Shown here: one piece after another, positions 5,530-13,770 of the stretch
Layout of the letters: each line of letters starts with the position of its first letter
How positions within the stretch are numbered: position 1 is the first letter of the stretch
Assembly (NCBI GenBank): GCA_002493635.1
Contig: DKZL01000076.1
Coordinates: forward strand, 1-23,423
DNA length: 23,423 nucleotides
Direction: 5' to 3'
DNA from: Ruminococcaceae bacterium UBA7075
GTDB lineage: Bacteria; Bacillota; Clostridia; Oscillospirales; Acutalibacteraceae
The notes under the pieces: model-generated
What the model was told of the DNA's origin: nothing
Seen by the model: only the letters and a program-made list of their open reading frames with translations
Database searches by the model: none
Made by a program: the position numbers and the translations under genes

Positions 5530-6951
5530 TTATTCCTTGCCGTTCCAGCAATAGGTGCAAACCTTGTCACGGTCAAGTCCGATTGCTTCAAGCAAGCCGT
5601 CAAGTGACTGATAGCCGAGTGAATTAAAACCGAATTTTTCGCAGATTGTTTTCAGCATACACTGACCTCTTTCGGTATTTGCGTCAGCGTATTCATCAAG
5701 ATGCTTCTGACCTTCGTCGCCTTCAATCTCCTGAACAGTTTTGCGTGCAAGCAATTCCATATCAGAATTACTGCTTGAGAAGTTCAGATATTTACAGCCG
5801 TACATAATCGGAGGACACGCAGAGCGCATATGAACTTCCTTTGCACCACTTTTATATAGGAACTCAACAGTTTCCCTCAGTTGTGTGCCACGAACGATTG
5901 AGTCGTCAACAAACAGCAGTTTTTTGTCCTCAATAAGCTCTTTAACAGGAATTTGCTTCATTTTTGCAACTTGATTACGCACATTCTGGTTGGTTGGCAT
6001 AAATGAACGTGGCCAGGTTGGAGTGTATTTGATGAACGGTCTTGCAAACGGAATATCGCTCTCGTTTGAGTAACCGATAGCATGGGGAAGACCCGAATCA
6101 GGCACACCTGCTACATAGTCAACCTCCTGCGCAAGATTTCTTTTTTTATCCTCGCGAGCCATAATCTCACCGTTGCGGTATCTCATAAGCTCAACATTTA
6201 TTCCCTCATAACAGGAGTTAGGATACCCGTAATATGTCCACAAAAATCCGCATATTTTCATTTTATCTCTTGCAGGAGATACTGTTTCATAGCCGTCTGA
6301 TGTAATGCGTACAATTTCTCCCGGACCTAACTCGTAGGCATCTGTATATCCTGTTTTCTGATAAGCAAATGATTCAAATGACACGCAGTAGCCGTCCTCT
6401 TTTTTGCCGATAAGCACGGGCAGACGTCCCATTTTATCTCTGGCTGCATAGATGCAGTCGCTTGTCATAATCATAATTGTTGAAGAACCCTTAATCATTT
6501 CCTGTGCATATAAAATGCCGTCGACAATAGAGCTTTTCTCGTTTATCAGTGCCGCTGTCAGTTCGGTAGAATTTACCTTGCCCGAGCTCATAGCCATAAA
6601 CTGATGTCCCTCAGCAGCAAAATGACGTTCAACAAGCTCCTCTGCATTTGAAATAAGACCAACAGTTGTTATAGCATACAAGCCGAGATACGAACGTACC
6701 AAAAGCGGCTGGGGATCAGTGTCGCTTATGCAGCCTATACCTTTATTTCCGTGAAATTTCACGAGGTCATTTTCAAATTTAGTTCTAAAAGGAGTGTTTT
6801 CTATATTGTGTATCTGACGCTGAAAGCCGTCCTTATCATCGTGAAGAATCATACCGCCTCGTCTTGTGCCAAGATGCGAATGATAGTCAACACCAAAGAA
6901 AATATCCAGTGTTACATCCTGTTTTGCAATTGCTCCAAAAAAACCACCCAT
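5530..6951 (-). CDS. PurF-like (amidophosphoribosyltransferase) homologue lacking the catalytic N-terminal Cys
   Basis: 473 aa, the usual PurF length. An N-terminal Ntn-glutaminase-like domain has FFGVDYHSHLGTRRGG and G-rich motifs, followed by a type I phosphoribosyltransferase domain with the PRPP loop LLFVDDSIVRGTQ (D349, D350). Late cysteines in SACPPIMYGC and CTYC (C465, C468) match positions that bind a 4Fe-4S cluster in B. subtilis PurF. True PurF begins Met-Cys-Gly, and the Cys becomes the glutaminase nucleophile. Here the start is Met-Gly-Gly-Phe, so the nucleophile is gone. An upstream ATG at 6972 would not restore it, and AAGGA (6964-6968) fits the 6951 start. No purine genes are nearby. 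It may be ammonia-dependent or a regulatory/repurposed paralogue. Confidence 0.85.
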   Translation of the reverse strand: MGGFFGAIAKQDVTLDIFFGVDYHSHLGTRRGGMILHDDKDGFQRQIHNIENTPFRTKFENDLVKFHGNKGIGCISDTDPQPLLVRSYLGLYAITTVGLISNAEELVERHFAAEGHQFMAMSSGKVNSTELTAALINEKSSIVDGILYAQEMIKGSSTIMIMTSDCIYAARDKMGRLPVLIGKKEDGYCVSFESFAYQKTGYTDAYELGPGEIVRITSDGYETVSPARDKMKICGFLWTYYGYPNSCYEGINVELMRYRNGEIMAREDKKRNLAQEVDYVAGVPDSGLPHAIGYSNESDIPFARPFIKYTPTWPRSFMPTNQNVRNQVAKMKQIPVKELIEDKKLLFVDDSIVRGTQLRETVEFLYKSGAKEVHMRSACPPIMYGCKYLNFSSSNSDMELLARKTVQEIEGDEGQKHLDEYADANTERGQCMLKTICEKFGFNSLGYQSLDGLLEAIGLDRDKVCTYCWNGKE

Positions 6952-7173
6952 ATTATTTACCAGTCCTTTCATTGGTATTATACTTTATTTTTATTCAGTG
7001 TGCAAGCCCATAACGTAATTTTCATGGGGCGAAATTACATACAGATTTTATAGTATTTTAATTGAAAACAGTTATGTGAATAAATTCATTATATAAAATA
7101 TAGTTATAGTCTGAAATGATTTTCGGAAAATTTCAGTACGCTTTCCTGCGTATCAGATTGTTTCCTTTAATAA

Positions 7174-7644
7174 TTATAATTGTTTTACCATTATAAAATC
7201 TTCGTCGTTTTCTTTGATGATTTCAAACCCGACTTTCTTGTACAGATTATAAGCATAGTTTTCCTTTTGCACCGAAAGAGATACTCGTTTATATCCCTTT
7301 GATTTCAGCAATTCAATCATCCTGTTCATCAGGGCTGTGCCTATTCCGAGACTGCGATATTCTTTAAATAAAGATATTGCAAGGGACGGTGTTTCATTGT
7401 CAATATGACCGTAATCATTAATAATTCGTGTCCATACAGCACCAACGATCTTGCCGTTACATTCTGCAACTAAGCAGTTGTCGTTCTGTTTTCCAAAGTC
7501 AGCAATATATATCTGCAAATCGGGCTGGTTTGTAATTTCCTTTGACGGTACTTCTACGCCTTCCGGGATAAATATAGCTTCATATAAAAAGTCATCAAGT
7601 AGGTTGTATTCCTGCTTTTTAATTTCTCTGATTAAATAATACAT
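7174..7644 (-). CDS. GNAT-family N-acetyltransferase
   Basis: 156 aa with the GNAT fold order. GKIVGAVWTRI forms the central strands; acetyl-CoA loop motif A is EYRSLGIGTALMNRMIELL; motif B is RVSLSVQKENYAYNLYKKVGFEI. It transfers an acetyl group from acetyl-CoA to an amine; the substrate cannot be told. ATG 7644 lacks a good Shine-Dalgarno. It stands alone, with about 220 bp before the PurF-like gene and 160 bp from the MreB-like gene. Cytoplasmic. Confidence 0.88.
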   Translation of the reverse strand: MYYLIREIKKQEYNLLDDFLYEAIFIPEGVEVPSKEITNQPDLQIYIADFGKQNDNCLVAECNGKIVGAVWTRIINDYGHIDNETPSLAISLFKEYRSLGIGTALMNRMIELLKSKGYKRVSLSVQKENYAYNLYKKVGFEIIKENDEDFIMVKQL

Positions 7645-7698
7645 AGTTTATTTTTTTAGCTGCTTCATAAGTTAGCGTTAAAATGTAACCATTGCGAC

Positions 7699-7718
7699 CC
7701 GAAGATGTACTTCGGTTT
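7699..7718 (+). other. Small hairpin with T-tail
   Basis: CCGAAG (7699-7704), loop ATGTA, CTTCGG (7710-7715), then TTTTA on the plus strand. No plus-strand gene precedes it, so its role is unclear. Confidence 0.3.
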
Positions 7719-7750
7719 TATGGTGAACATCATATTTTTTCAGCCCTACG

Positions 7751-7779
7751 GTGGTTTAATAAAAGTTTTATTAAACCGC
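7751..7779. other. Near-perfect palindrome downstream of the mreB-like gene
   Basis: GGTTTAATAAAA (7753-7764), a single central G, then TTTTATTAAACC (7766-7777), extendable by one G-U and one G-C pair. It lies 25 bp past the stop of the minus-strand recD2-comF-mreB operon. Neither side has a real U-run, so it is either a weak terminator or stabilising 3' hairpin, or a protein-binding site. Confidence 0.45.
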
Positions 7780-7804
7780 TAAACTATAATTTTGATTTTT
7801 AATA

Positions 7805-8821
7805 TCAGTATGCCGAAAGCAGCGGAGAAACTCCGTTTACCTGCTGCTTGTCGGCTTCGCCAATAAGAGAGATTGCCTTGCCGCACCCCATAATTACGCA
7901 GTCGGACGCATATTTGTGTACACGCACACGCAGTTTTGTCTGTTCGCTGATGAGTTTAGCAAAACCGCCGAGCTTTGCGAGTCCGCCTGTCAGAATAATT
8001 CCGTCCGTATAAATATCGCTCAGAAGCTCGGGCGGTGTTTCTTCGATTATGTCCTTTATTGCTCGTACAATGCCCATGGCAATTTCCTCAACAGCTTCTT
8101 TGATTTCAGAGCTTTTTACATCAACAAACCGTGGAAGACCGCTTACAGCGTCCCTGCCTTTAACTCTGAAGAATTTTTCCTCATCGGGAACCTTTACGCA
8201 TCCTATTGCTTTTTTACAGCTTTCAGCCATATTTGTACCGATAATCAAATTGTAATGCTTGCGGATGTATTTTACTATTTCATCGTCCATAGCAGCGCCT
8301 GCCTGTTTGTATGTCTTTGACACTGCCATTCCTCCGAGCGAGATAACCGCAATGTCCGCTGTGCCGCTGCCGATGTCAGCAACTAAAGTACCGTGAGGAC
8401 TTTTAATATCAATTCCGCAGCCGAGCGCCGCAGCCTTTGGATTTTCAATCAAATATACCTTGCGCACACCAAATGCACTGACCGCATTCACAACGGCACG
8501 CTTTTCTACTTCTGTAACATCGCACGGAACAGTTGTTACAACTCTTGGCATAACTACCTTAACAGAGCAAACTTCTTTAAGTAAAATCTGAACCATATCC
8601 TCAACAAGCTGTGACTGAGCAATCACACCGCCGTCAAGCGGATGTACAGCCTTGATACCGTACGGTGTTTTTCCAATCATATTATATGCCTCGTCGCCGA
8701 CAGCATAAATCTGCTCGCTGTCAACATCAAAGGTAATAACGCTTGCTTCATCAAGCACTTTGCCTTTGCCCTCAATAAATACTCTTGTTCTGTCAGAACC
8801 GAGATCTATTGCAATATCCAT
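7805..8821 (-). CDS. MreB/Mbl-family actin-like protein (divergent)
   Basis: 338 aa, near MreB length. Actin-fold nucleotide motifs are in order: phosphate-1 IDLGSDRTRVFIEGKG (D6), phosphate-2 VADIGSGTADIAVISLGG (D149) and the adenosine motif LTGGLAKLGG. MreB polymerises under the membrane to steer cell-wall elongation. Compared with typical MreB, phosphate-1 has S-D-R where T-A-N is usual and the adenosine motif is LTGGLAKLGG rather than LTGGGALL, so it is likely a paralogue rather than the main MreB. ATG 8821 has AGGAGTG at good spacing; a 25-codon upstream extension runs into the comF gene and is rejected. No mreC/mreD follow. Last gene of the recD2-comF operon. Confidence 0.88.
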   Translation of the reverse strand: MDIAIDLGSDRTRVFIEGKGKVLDEASVITFDVDSEQIYAVGDEAYNMIGKTPYGIKAVHPLDGGVIAQSQLVEDMVQILLKEVCSVKVVMPRVVTTVPCDVTEVEKRAVVNAVSAFGVRKVYLIENPKAAALGCGIDIKSPHGTLVADIGSGTADIAVISLGGMAVSKTYKQAGAAMDDEIVKYIRKHYNLIIGTNMAESCKKAIGCVKVPDEEKFFRVKGRDAVSGLPRFVDVKSSEIKEAVEEIAMGIVRAIKDIIEETPPELLSDIYTDGIILTGGLAKLGGFAKLISEQTKLRVRVHKYASDCVIMGCGKAISLIGEADKQQVNGVSPLLSAY

Positions 8822-8847
8822 AAAACACACTCCTATGTTTTGTTTTT

Positions 8848-9513
8848 TTATCTGTATGTTACGGCACATATTGTTGCGCAGCAGATATTTTTGCATTCAG
8901 CCTTATCAAGTATTCTTGCGCACTCACCCAATGTGTTGCCTGTTGTTATTATATCATCAATAATCAGAATATTTTTTCCTTTTATATACTCTTTGTCAAC
9001 AGCCTTATAAACGCCTTTAACATTTTTGGCTCTTTCTTTGCCTTTTATGCCGTGCTGAGCCTTGTTTTTCTTTATTTTATTCAGTGTGTCTGCATAAGGA
9101 ATTTTCAATATTTCGGCACATTGTCTTGCAAGCAGCTCAGACTGATTGTATTTTCTGATTTTAAGAGCATTTTTGTGCATTGGTACGCAGGTTATAATAT
9201 CAAATTTTTTATCTCCGTACTCTTTTGCAATCCTTTCGGACATCAGCATTGCAAACTGCTTTGCATACACTCCCTGATTGTAAAATTTAAAACGCTTTAC
9301 GGCACTTGCAAAATTGCCGTCATAGGGAAGAGGAGATACACATTTATAACCACCGACAGCAAAATTGATAATTGCAAATTCGGGAAAGGACTCGGCGCAT
9401 TTTTCGCAGGCATATTTATTTTTGTCTATAACATTTCGGCAGTACGGGCATTTCACGGTATAGAAAAGGTCCGTAAAATTCTCTTTTGCCTTTTTAATAA
9501 AGTCCGTCATCAC
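8848..9513 (-). CDS. ComF-family phosphoribosyltransferase-like protein
   Basis: About 221 aa. An N-terminal four-Cys zinc knuckle (CPYCRNVIDKNKYACEKC) is followed by KRFKFYNQG, CVPMHKNALKIRKYNQSELLAR and the PRPP loop ILIIDDIITTGNTLGECA, the classic ComF/ComFC arrangement. In B. subtilis ComFC is needed for DNA uptake; relatives with recD2 are taken to assist DNA import or recombination. The start is GTG 9513 or ATG 9510, both inside the end of recD2 (overlap of up to 20 bp) with AAAGGA upstream, so it is translationally coupled. The comFA helicase is not in the window. Confidence 0.92.
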   Translation of the reverse strand: MMTDFIKKAKENFTDLFYTVKCPYCRNVIDKNKYACEKCAESFPEFAIINFAVGGYKCVSPLPYDGNFASAVKRFKFYNQGVYAKQFAMLMSERIAKEYGDKKFDIITCVPMHKNALKIRKYNQSELLARQCAEILKIPYADTLNKIKKNKAQHGIKGKERAKNVKGVYKAVDKEYIKGKNILIIDDIITTGNTLGECARILDKAECKNICCATICAVTYR

Positions 9514-11704
9514 GCAGTAAAAATTCCTTTAGTCCGCTGTATCTTTTTGTTCGTCTGTTGTTGTTTACCATATATTCTACGGTTGCAGGATTTCCGACCA
9601 GAATAAGTGTTTTCTTTGCTCGTGTAACCGCAGTATAAAGCAGATTTCTGTAATAAAGCTGAGGAGGACCTGAAAACATCGGTATAATTACAGCTTCAAA
9701 TTCATTGCCCTGACTTTTGTGAACAGTCACCGCATACGCAAAGTCCAGATCTGAGCAGTTGTCAAATGAAACCCGTGCGACCTTGTCATAAAATAATATG
9801 CTGAGGAATTTTGTTTTCCTGTCGATTTTCTGAATAATGCCGATGTCGCCGTTGAATATGCCCTCGCCCGTGTCGCCGTTTTCCTTGAACCACCTTATGT
9901 CATAGTTATTTTTGATTTGCATAACCTTGTCACCGACTCTGAAGGTCTTTGAACCGATTGTAACCTCTGCTTTGTCATCGAGTTTTGGATTCAGTATATT
10001 TTGAAGCTGTTTGTTAAGCTCAACAGTGCCAAGCTCTCCTTTTTTTGACGGACAGAGCACCTGAATATTATCAAATGGAGAATATCCGTAAGCCTTCGGC
10101 AGTCTGTTTGCACACAAATCAAGGATAACATTTGAAATTTCAATTTTATTATTTCTTTTAAGAAAAAAGAAATCGTTGTCAGATGCACTAAGCACCGGCA
10201 TATTGCCGTTCACAATCTTATGAGCATTTGTAACAATAAGACTTTTTTGTGCCTGCCTGAAAATTTCATCCAGCCTTACAACCGGCACAATTCCGCTGTC
10301 AATTAAATCGCCGAGCACATTACCCGGACCGACAGACGGAAGCTGGTCAGAGTCACCGACTAAAATAAGTCTGCATCCGAACGGCAGTGCACGCATAACG
10401 CTTTCAATAATGTATGTATCAACCATCGAAACTTCGTCAACAATCAATGCGTCACAACTGAGCTGATTTCGTTCGTTTCGGTTGAAAATAGGATTATCGT
10501 GCTTATCCCAGCTTACTTCAAGCAGTCTGTGCAGTGTTTTTGCTTCATCGCCCGTTACCTCGCTCATACGCTGAGCTGCCCTTCCCGTTGGGGCTGACAG
10601 TAAAACCTTTCTGCCCTTGGATTTCATAATTTTGATGATTGCGTTCAGTGTCGTTGTTTTACCCGTACCCGGTCCGCCTGTCAATACCAGCATACCTTCT
10701 GTGAGAGCTCTGGTAATTGCTTCTTTTTGTTTGTCGGCGTATGTAATACCGTCCTCTTTTTCACATTTTTCAATTTCTTCGTCAACGCCGCTTATATTCT
10801 CTAAAGGAAATTTTAAAAGCATTTTTATTCTTGAAGCGGTATAAAGTTCGCTCAGATGCGTCTGGGGAAGATACAAAAATTTTTGCTCGTTAATTGTATC
10901 TTTAATAAGGCTTCTGTCAAAGCACATTTCTTCAATGCAGGCGGCAATCTTGTCAGGCTCGACGGATAAAAACTGAGCCGCCGTATCGGAAAGCTTTTCA
11001 AGCGGTAAGCAGGTGTGACCGTTTCTTTCGTTGTGTTTCAGAATATATACAAGACCTGCACGAAGACGCACATTGCTGTCATAATCAAGATTTTCTTTTT
11101 TAGCAATAAAATCAGCATTTTCAAAGGAAACTCCAAAGTCACCCTGACACAAAATATACGGATTTTCCTTAATCCTTTCAACACATCCTGCACCTAAATT
11201 GCTGAAAATTTTAACAGCCGAAGAGTTCGATATTCCGTATTCGCCGAGGTACAGCATAAGCGAGCGCACACCCGTGTTTTGTCTGAGCTGATTTGCAAAA
11301 TCGTTTGCTTTGGAAAGCGAAACTCCTTTTAGCAAGGCAATCCTTTCAGGCTGAGTTTCCATAACATCAAGTGCAGCCTCGCCGAACTCGCTGACAATCA
11401 GCTGAGCAGTCTTTGCGCCAATGCCCTTGATTGCACCCGAAGAAAGATAGCGCAGAATGTCTGCTGTTTCTGTCGGACGGCACACCTCGCAGACATCAAC
11501 AGAAAATTGTCTGCCGTAGCTATGGTGATTGGTAAAACGTCCTGTTACCCTGACAGTATCGCCTGCTCCAATCTGAGGCAATAGCCCGACAGCGGTAATA
11601 CTGTCATCACCGTTTGCAATTTCAAAAACAGTGTAGCCGTTTTGCTCGTTTCTATAAATAATATCTTCAACAGTACCGGTAATTTCGGTAAAGCTATTTT
11701 CCAT
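9494..11704 (-). CDS. recD2: RecD2-type DNA helicase (RecD/TraA family, SF1B)
   Basis: 736 aa, normal for RecD2. The N-terminal OB-like and HhH region (GAIKGIGAKTAQLIV, about residues 88-105) is characteristic of RecD2 rather than RecBCD RecD. Helicase motifs: Walker A GGPGTGKT (343-350), DEVSMVD (423-429), GDSDQLPSVGPGNVL, and C-terminal TVHKSQGNEF and LYTAVTRAKK. It is a 5'-3' DNA helicase in recombination and mismatch or stress repair in organisms without RecBC. ATG 11704 is preceded by AAGGGT. It is the first gene of the minus-strand operon recD2-comF-mreB-like. Confidence 0.95.
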   Translation of the reverse strand: MENSFTEITGTVEDIIYRNEQNGYTVFEIANGDDSITAVGLLPQIGAGDTVRVTGRFTNHHSYGRQFSVDVCEVCRPTETADILRYLSSGAIKGIGAKTAQLIVSEFGEAALDVMETQPERIALLKGVSLSKANDFANQLRQNTGVRSLMLYLGEYGISNSSAVKIFSNLGAGCVERIKENPYILCQGDFGVSFENADFIAKKENLDYDSNVRLRAGLVYILKHNERNGHTCLPLEKLSDTAAQFLSVEPDKIAACIEEMCFDRSLIKDTINEQKFLYLPQTHLSELYTASRIKMLLKFPLENISGVDEEIEKCEKEDGITYADKQKEAITRALTEGMLVLTGGPGTGKTTTLNAIIKIMKSKGRKVLLSAPTGRAAQRMSEVTGDEAKTLHRLLEVSWDKHDNPIFNRNERNQLSCDALIVDEVSMVDTYIIESVMRALPFGCRLILVGDSDQLPSVGPGNVLGDLIDSGIVPVVRLDEIFRQAQKSLIVTNAHKIVNGNMPVLSASDNDFFFLKRNNKIEISNVILDLCANRLPKAYGYSPFDNIQVLCPSKKGELGTVELNKQLQNILNPKLDDKAEVTIGSKTFRVGDKVMQIKNNYDIRWFKENGDTGEGIFNGDIGIIQKIDRKTKFLSILFYDKVARVSFDNCSDLDFAYAVTVHKSQGNEFEAVIIPMFSGPPQLYYRNLLYTAVTRAKKTLILVGNPATVEYMVNNNRRTKRYSGLKEFLLRDDGLY

Positions 11705-11990
11705 AATTACATACCCTTAAAAAATAATATATTTTTATTTTACCATAAATGACCTTAAATGTATATATTATTTATCACGATATTTATGAATTAGATAATA
11801 AACTAGTTTAAAGCATTTGAAAACTTTTTATGTTTTATATTTAAAGGTATTTGTGACAGGTTAGATTTGCTTTTGCTAATCCGACAATAAAATCAAAAAA
11901 TCTTCGTATAATTCCTTTATGTAAATTATAATGTCACTAAATCTTGTAGAATAATATGATGAATGAAACAATATAGCGGTGGTGGTATTT
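11705..11990. other. Divergent intergenic region between recD2 and the ANTAR gene
   Basis: Very AT-rich. It must contain promoters for both sides. On the plus strand TATAAT occurs at 11907-11912 and 11927-11932, but neither has a convincing TTGACA at 17 nt. A short imperfect stem (GGTTAG near 11859 with CTAATC near 11876, 11-nt loop) is visible. I see no riboswitch or two-hairpin ANTAR target. Confidence 0.4.
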
Positions 11991-12560
11991 TTGAAAAAAG
12001 CTTTGTTGGTTTCACACTCTGACAAAAGCGCAGCTTCTCTGTCAGAACTGCTTCGCAGTGAAAAATATACGCAGATTTCTGTATCCAATAATGCCACAGA
12101 CGCTAAAATACTTGCTGAAAAAGAGGAGTATGACCTGATTTGTCTTAATGCTCCGTTGTCTGATGAAAGCGGAATTGATGTGTCTAAGTACTTTGCAAGT
12201 ACTACAAGAGCGTGTGTTGTAATAATTGTGCCCCAGAAAAATGCCGATGAGATAAATGATGTTCTCACGCAGTATGGCGTGCTTGTTATTTCAAAGCCAA
12301 TCAACAGACATCTTTTTCATCATTATCTGCAATTTACGGAATGCTTCAAAATGCGTATTCTGAGCGTTGCCAGAGAAAACGAAAAGCTAAAGCATATGGT
12401 TGAGGATATTAAGCTTATTGACAGAGCAAAATTTCTGCTCATAACCTGCCTTAATATGAATGAAACCCAAGCACACCGTTATCTTGAAAAGCAGGCAATG
12501 GATTTGCGGATAAGCAAGCTTCAGGTTGCAAAACAGGTCATCAAGACCTATGAAAACTAA
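11991..12560 (+). CDS. ANTAR-domain response regulator with a degenerate receiver
   Basis: About 189 aa. An N-terminal receiver-like domain (residues 1-115) is followed by a helical linker (ENEKLKHMVEDI) and a C-terminal ANTAR RNA-binding domain (IDRAKFLLI...MNETQAHRYLEKQAMDLRISKLQVAKQVI). ANTAR proteins bind paired hairpins in nascent RNA and prevent termination. In the receiver the usual phospho-Asp position reads LICLNAPLSDESG with Asn, and the acidic pair near the N-terminus is SHSDKS, so phosphorylation looks unlikely; the conserved Lys in ISKPI remains. Start TTG 11991 is preferred (GGTGG 5 nt upstream); GTG 11979 is the alternative. It is only 28 bp before carA, so probably co-transcribed. 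Confidence 0.88.
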   Translation: MKKALLVSHSDKSAASLSELLRSEKYTQISVSNNATDAKILAEKEEYDLICLNAPLSDESGIDVSKYFASTTRACVVIIVPQKNADEINDVLTQYGVLVISKPINRHLFHHYLQFTECFKMRILSVARENEKLKHMVEDIKLIDRAKFLLITCLNMNETQAHRYLEKQAMDLRISKLQVAKQVIKTYEN

Positions 12561-12588
12561 TTACAAATTCTGAAAGGATTGTGTTTTT

Positions 12589-13668
12589 ATGAGCCGTTCG
12601 GCGTACTTAATTCTTGAAAATGGTACAGTGTTTGAAGGCAAGGCATTTGGTGCCGAAAAGGAAACGACAGGAGAGCTGGTTTTCACAACTGCAATGACCG
12701 GTTATCTTGAAACACTCACCGACCCAAGCTATTTTGGTCAGGTGGTTATTCAGACATTCCCTCTAATCGGCAACTACGGTGTAATACCGTCAGATTTTGA
12801 GAGTGCAGCTCCTGCGCTCAGAGGTTATATTGTTAGAGAATGGTGCCAAGTTCCTTCCAATTTCCGTTGTGAGGGTGATCTTGACACCTTTTTAAAAGAA
12901 GCGGGCATTCCGGGAATTTACGGAATTGATACCCGTGCGCTCACACGTATTGTGCGTGAATACGGTGTTCTGAATTGCCGCATTACATATTCCGATGAGG
13001 TCAACGATGATATTCTGAACGACATCAAAAACTATGTTATTACAGACGCAGTTGAAAGCACAACAATTGCAGAGCCGCAAGAGTTCAAGGCTGAAAATCC
13101 ACAGCTTGATGTAGTGCTTATGGACTTCGGTGCAAAGCACAACATTGGCAGAGAGCTTGTAAAGCGCGGCTGTAATGTAACTGTCGTACCTGCAAATACA
13201 ACTGCCGAGCAAATAAAGGCTATGAATCCGGATGGTGTTATGCTTTCAAACGGCCCCGGAGATCCTGCGTCAAATACACAGATTATAGACGAGCTTAAGA
13301 AAATCTGCGAATATAAAATTCCAACCTTTGGTATTTGCCTCGGTCATCAGCTTCTTGCACTTTCACAGGGTGCGAAGACCGAAAAGCTTAAATACGGTCA
13401 CAGAGGCTCAAATCAGCCTGCAAAGGAACTTGAAACAGGCAAGGTTTACATTACTTCCCAGAATCACGGTTATGCGGTTGTAAGCGACAGTATGCCGTCA
13501 AACGGTGAGGTCAGCTTTGTAAACGGTAATGACAACACTTGTGAGGGTGTGAAATATACGGATATGCCTGCATTTTCAGTTCAGTTCCACCCTGAGGCTT
13601 GCGGCGGACCGAAGGACACAGCATTTCTGTTTGACCGATTTATAGAACTTATGAAGGATAATAAGTGA
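12589..13668 (+). CDS. carA: Carbamoyl-phosphate synthase small (glutaminase) subunit
   Basis: 359 aa. An N-terminal CarA-specific domain (LENGTVFEGKAFGAEKETTGELVF, TAMTGYLETLTDPSYFGQ) is followed by a class I glutamine amidotransferase domain with C250 in GICLGHQ and H334/E336 in QFHPE. It releases ammonia from glutamine and channels it to CarB. AAAGGA precedes ATG 12589. A 102-bp gap separates it from carB, holding only one small hairpin (13690-13706). The set serves pyrimidine and arginine synthesis; the neighbouring pyrG favours a pyrimidine link. Confidence 0.97.
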   Translation: MSRSAYLILENGTVFEGKAFGAEKETTGELVFTTAMTGYLETLTDPSYFGQVVIQTFPLIGNYGVIPSDFESAAPALRGYIVREWCQVPSNFRCEGDLDTFLKEAGIPGIYGIDTRALTRIVREYGVLNCRITYSDEVNDDILNDIKNYVITDAVESTTIAEPQEFKAENPQLDVVLMDFGAKHNIGRELVKRGCNVTVVPANTTAEQIKAMNPDGVMLSNGPGDPASNTQIIDELKKICEYKIPTFGICLGHQLLALSQGAKTEKLKYGHRGSNQPAKELETGKVYITSQNHGYAVVSDSMPSNGEVSFVNGNDNTCEGVKYTDMPAFSVQFHPEACGGPKDTAFLFDRFIELMKDNK

Positions 13669-13770
13669 TTTATAATGTTTACCATACATCTGAAGTAAAT
13701 CTTCGGGATACAAAGGTTACATACTAAAACAAACTTATAGAGCGTTAGTAAAGAAAAAAGGAATGATTAT

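Noticed and set aside
6952..6972. Upstream ATG for the PurF-like protein (MKGLVNN extension)
   Set aside because: The extension's own bases form the AAGGA ribosome site for the 6951 start, nothing resembling a site precedes 6972, and the extension contains no Cys.
8822..8896. 25-codon N-terminal extension of the MreB-like protein
   Set aside because: It overlaps the 3' end of comF and lies upstream of a good AGGAGTG site for ATG 8821; MreB proteins start at this position.
12561..12588. PyrR-type attenuator or riboswitch before carA
   Set aside because: The gap is only 28 bp and holds just the carA ribosome site.
13690..13706. Hairpin CTGAAG-TAAAT-CTTCGG between carA and carB as an ANTAR target
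   Set aside because: The loop is 5 nt rather than the 6-nt A1/G4 loop of known targets, there is no second hairpin, and no terminator follows.
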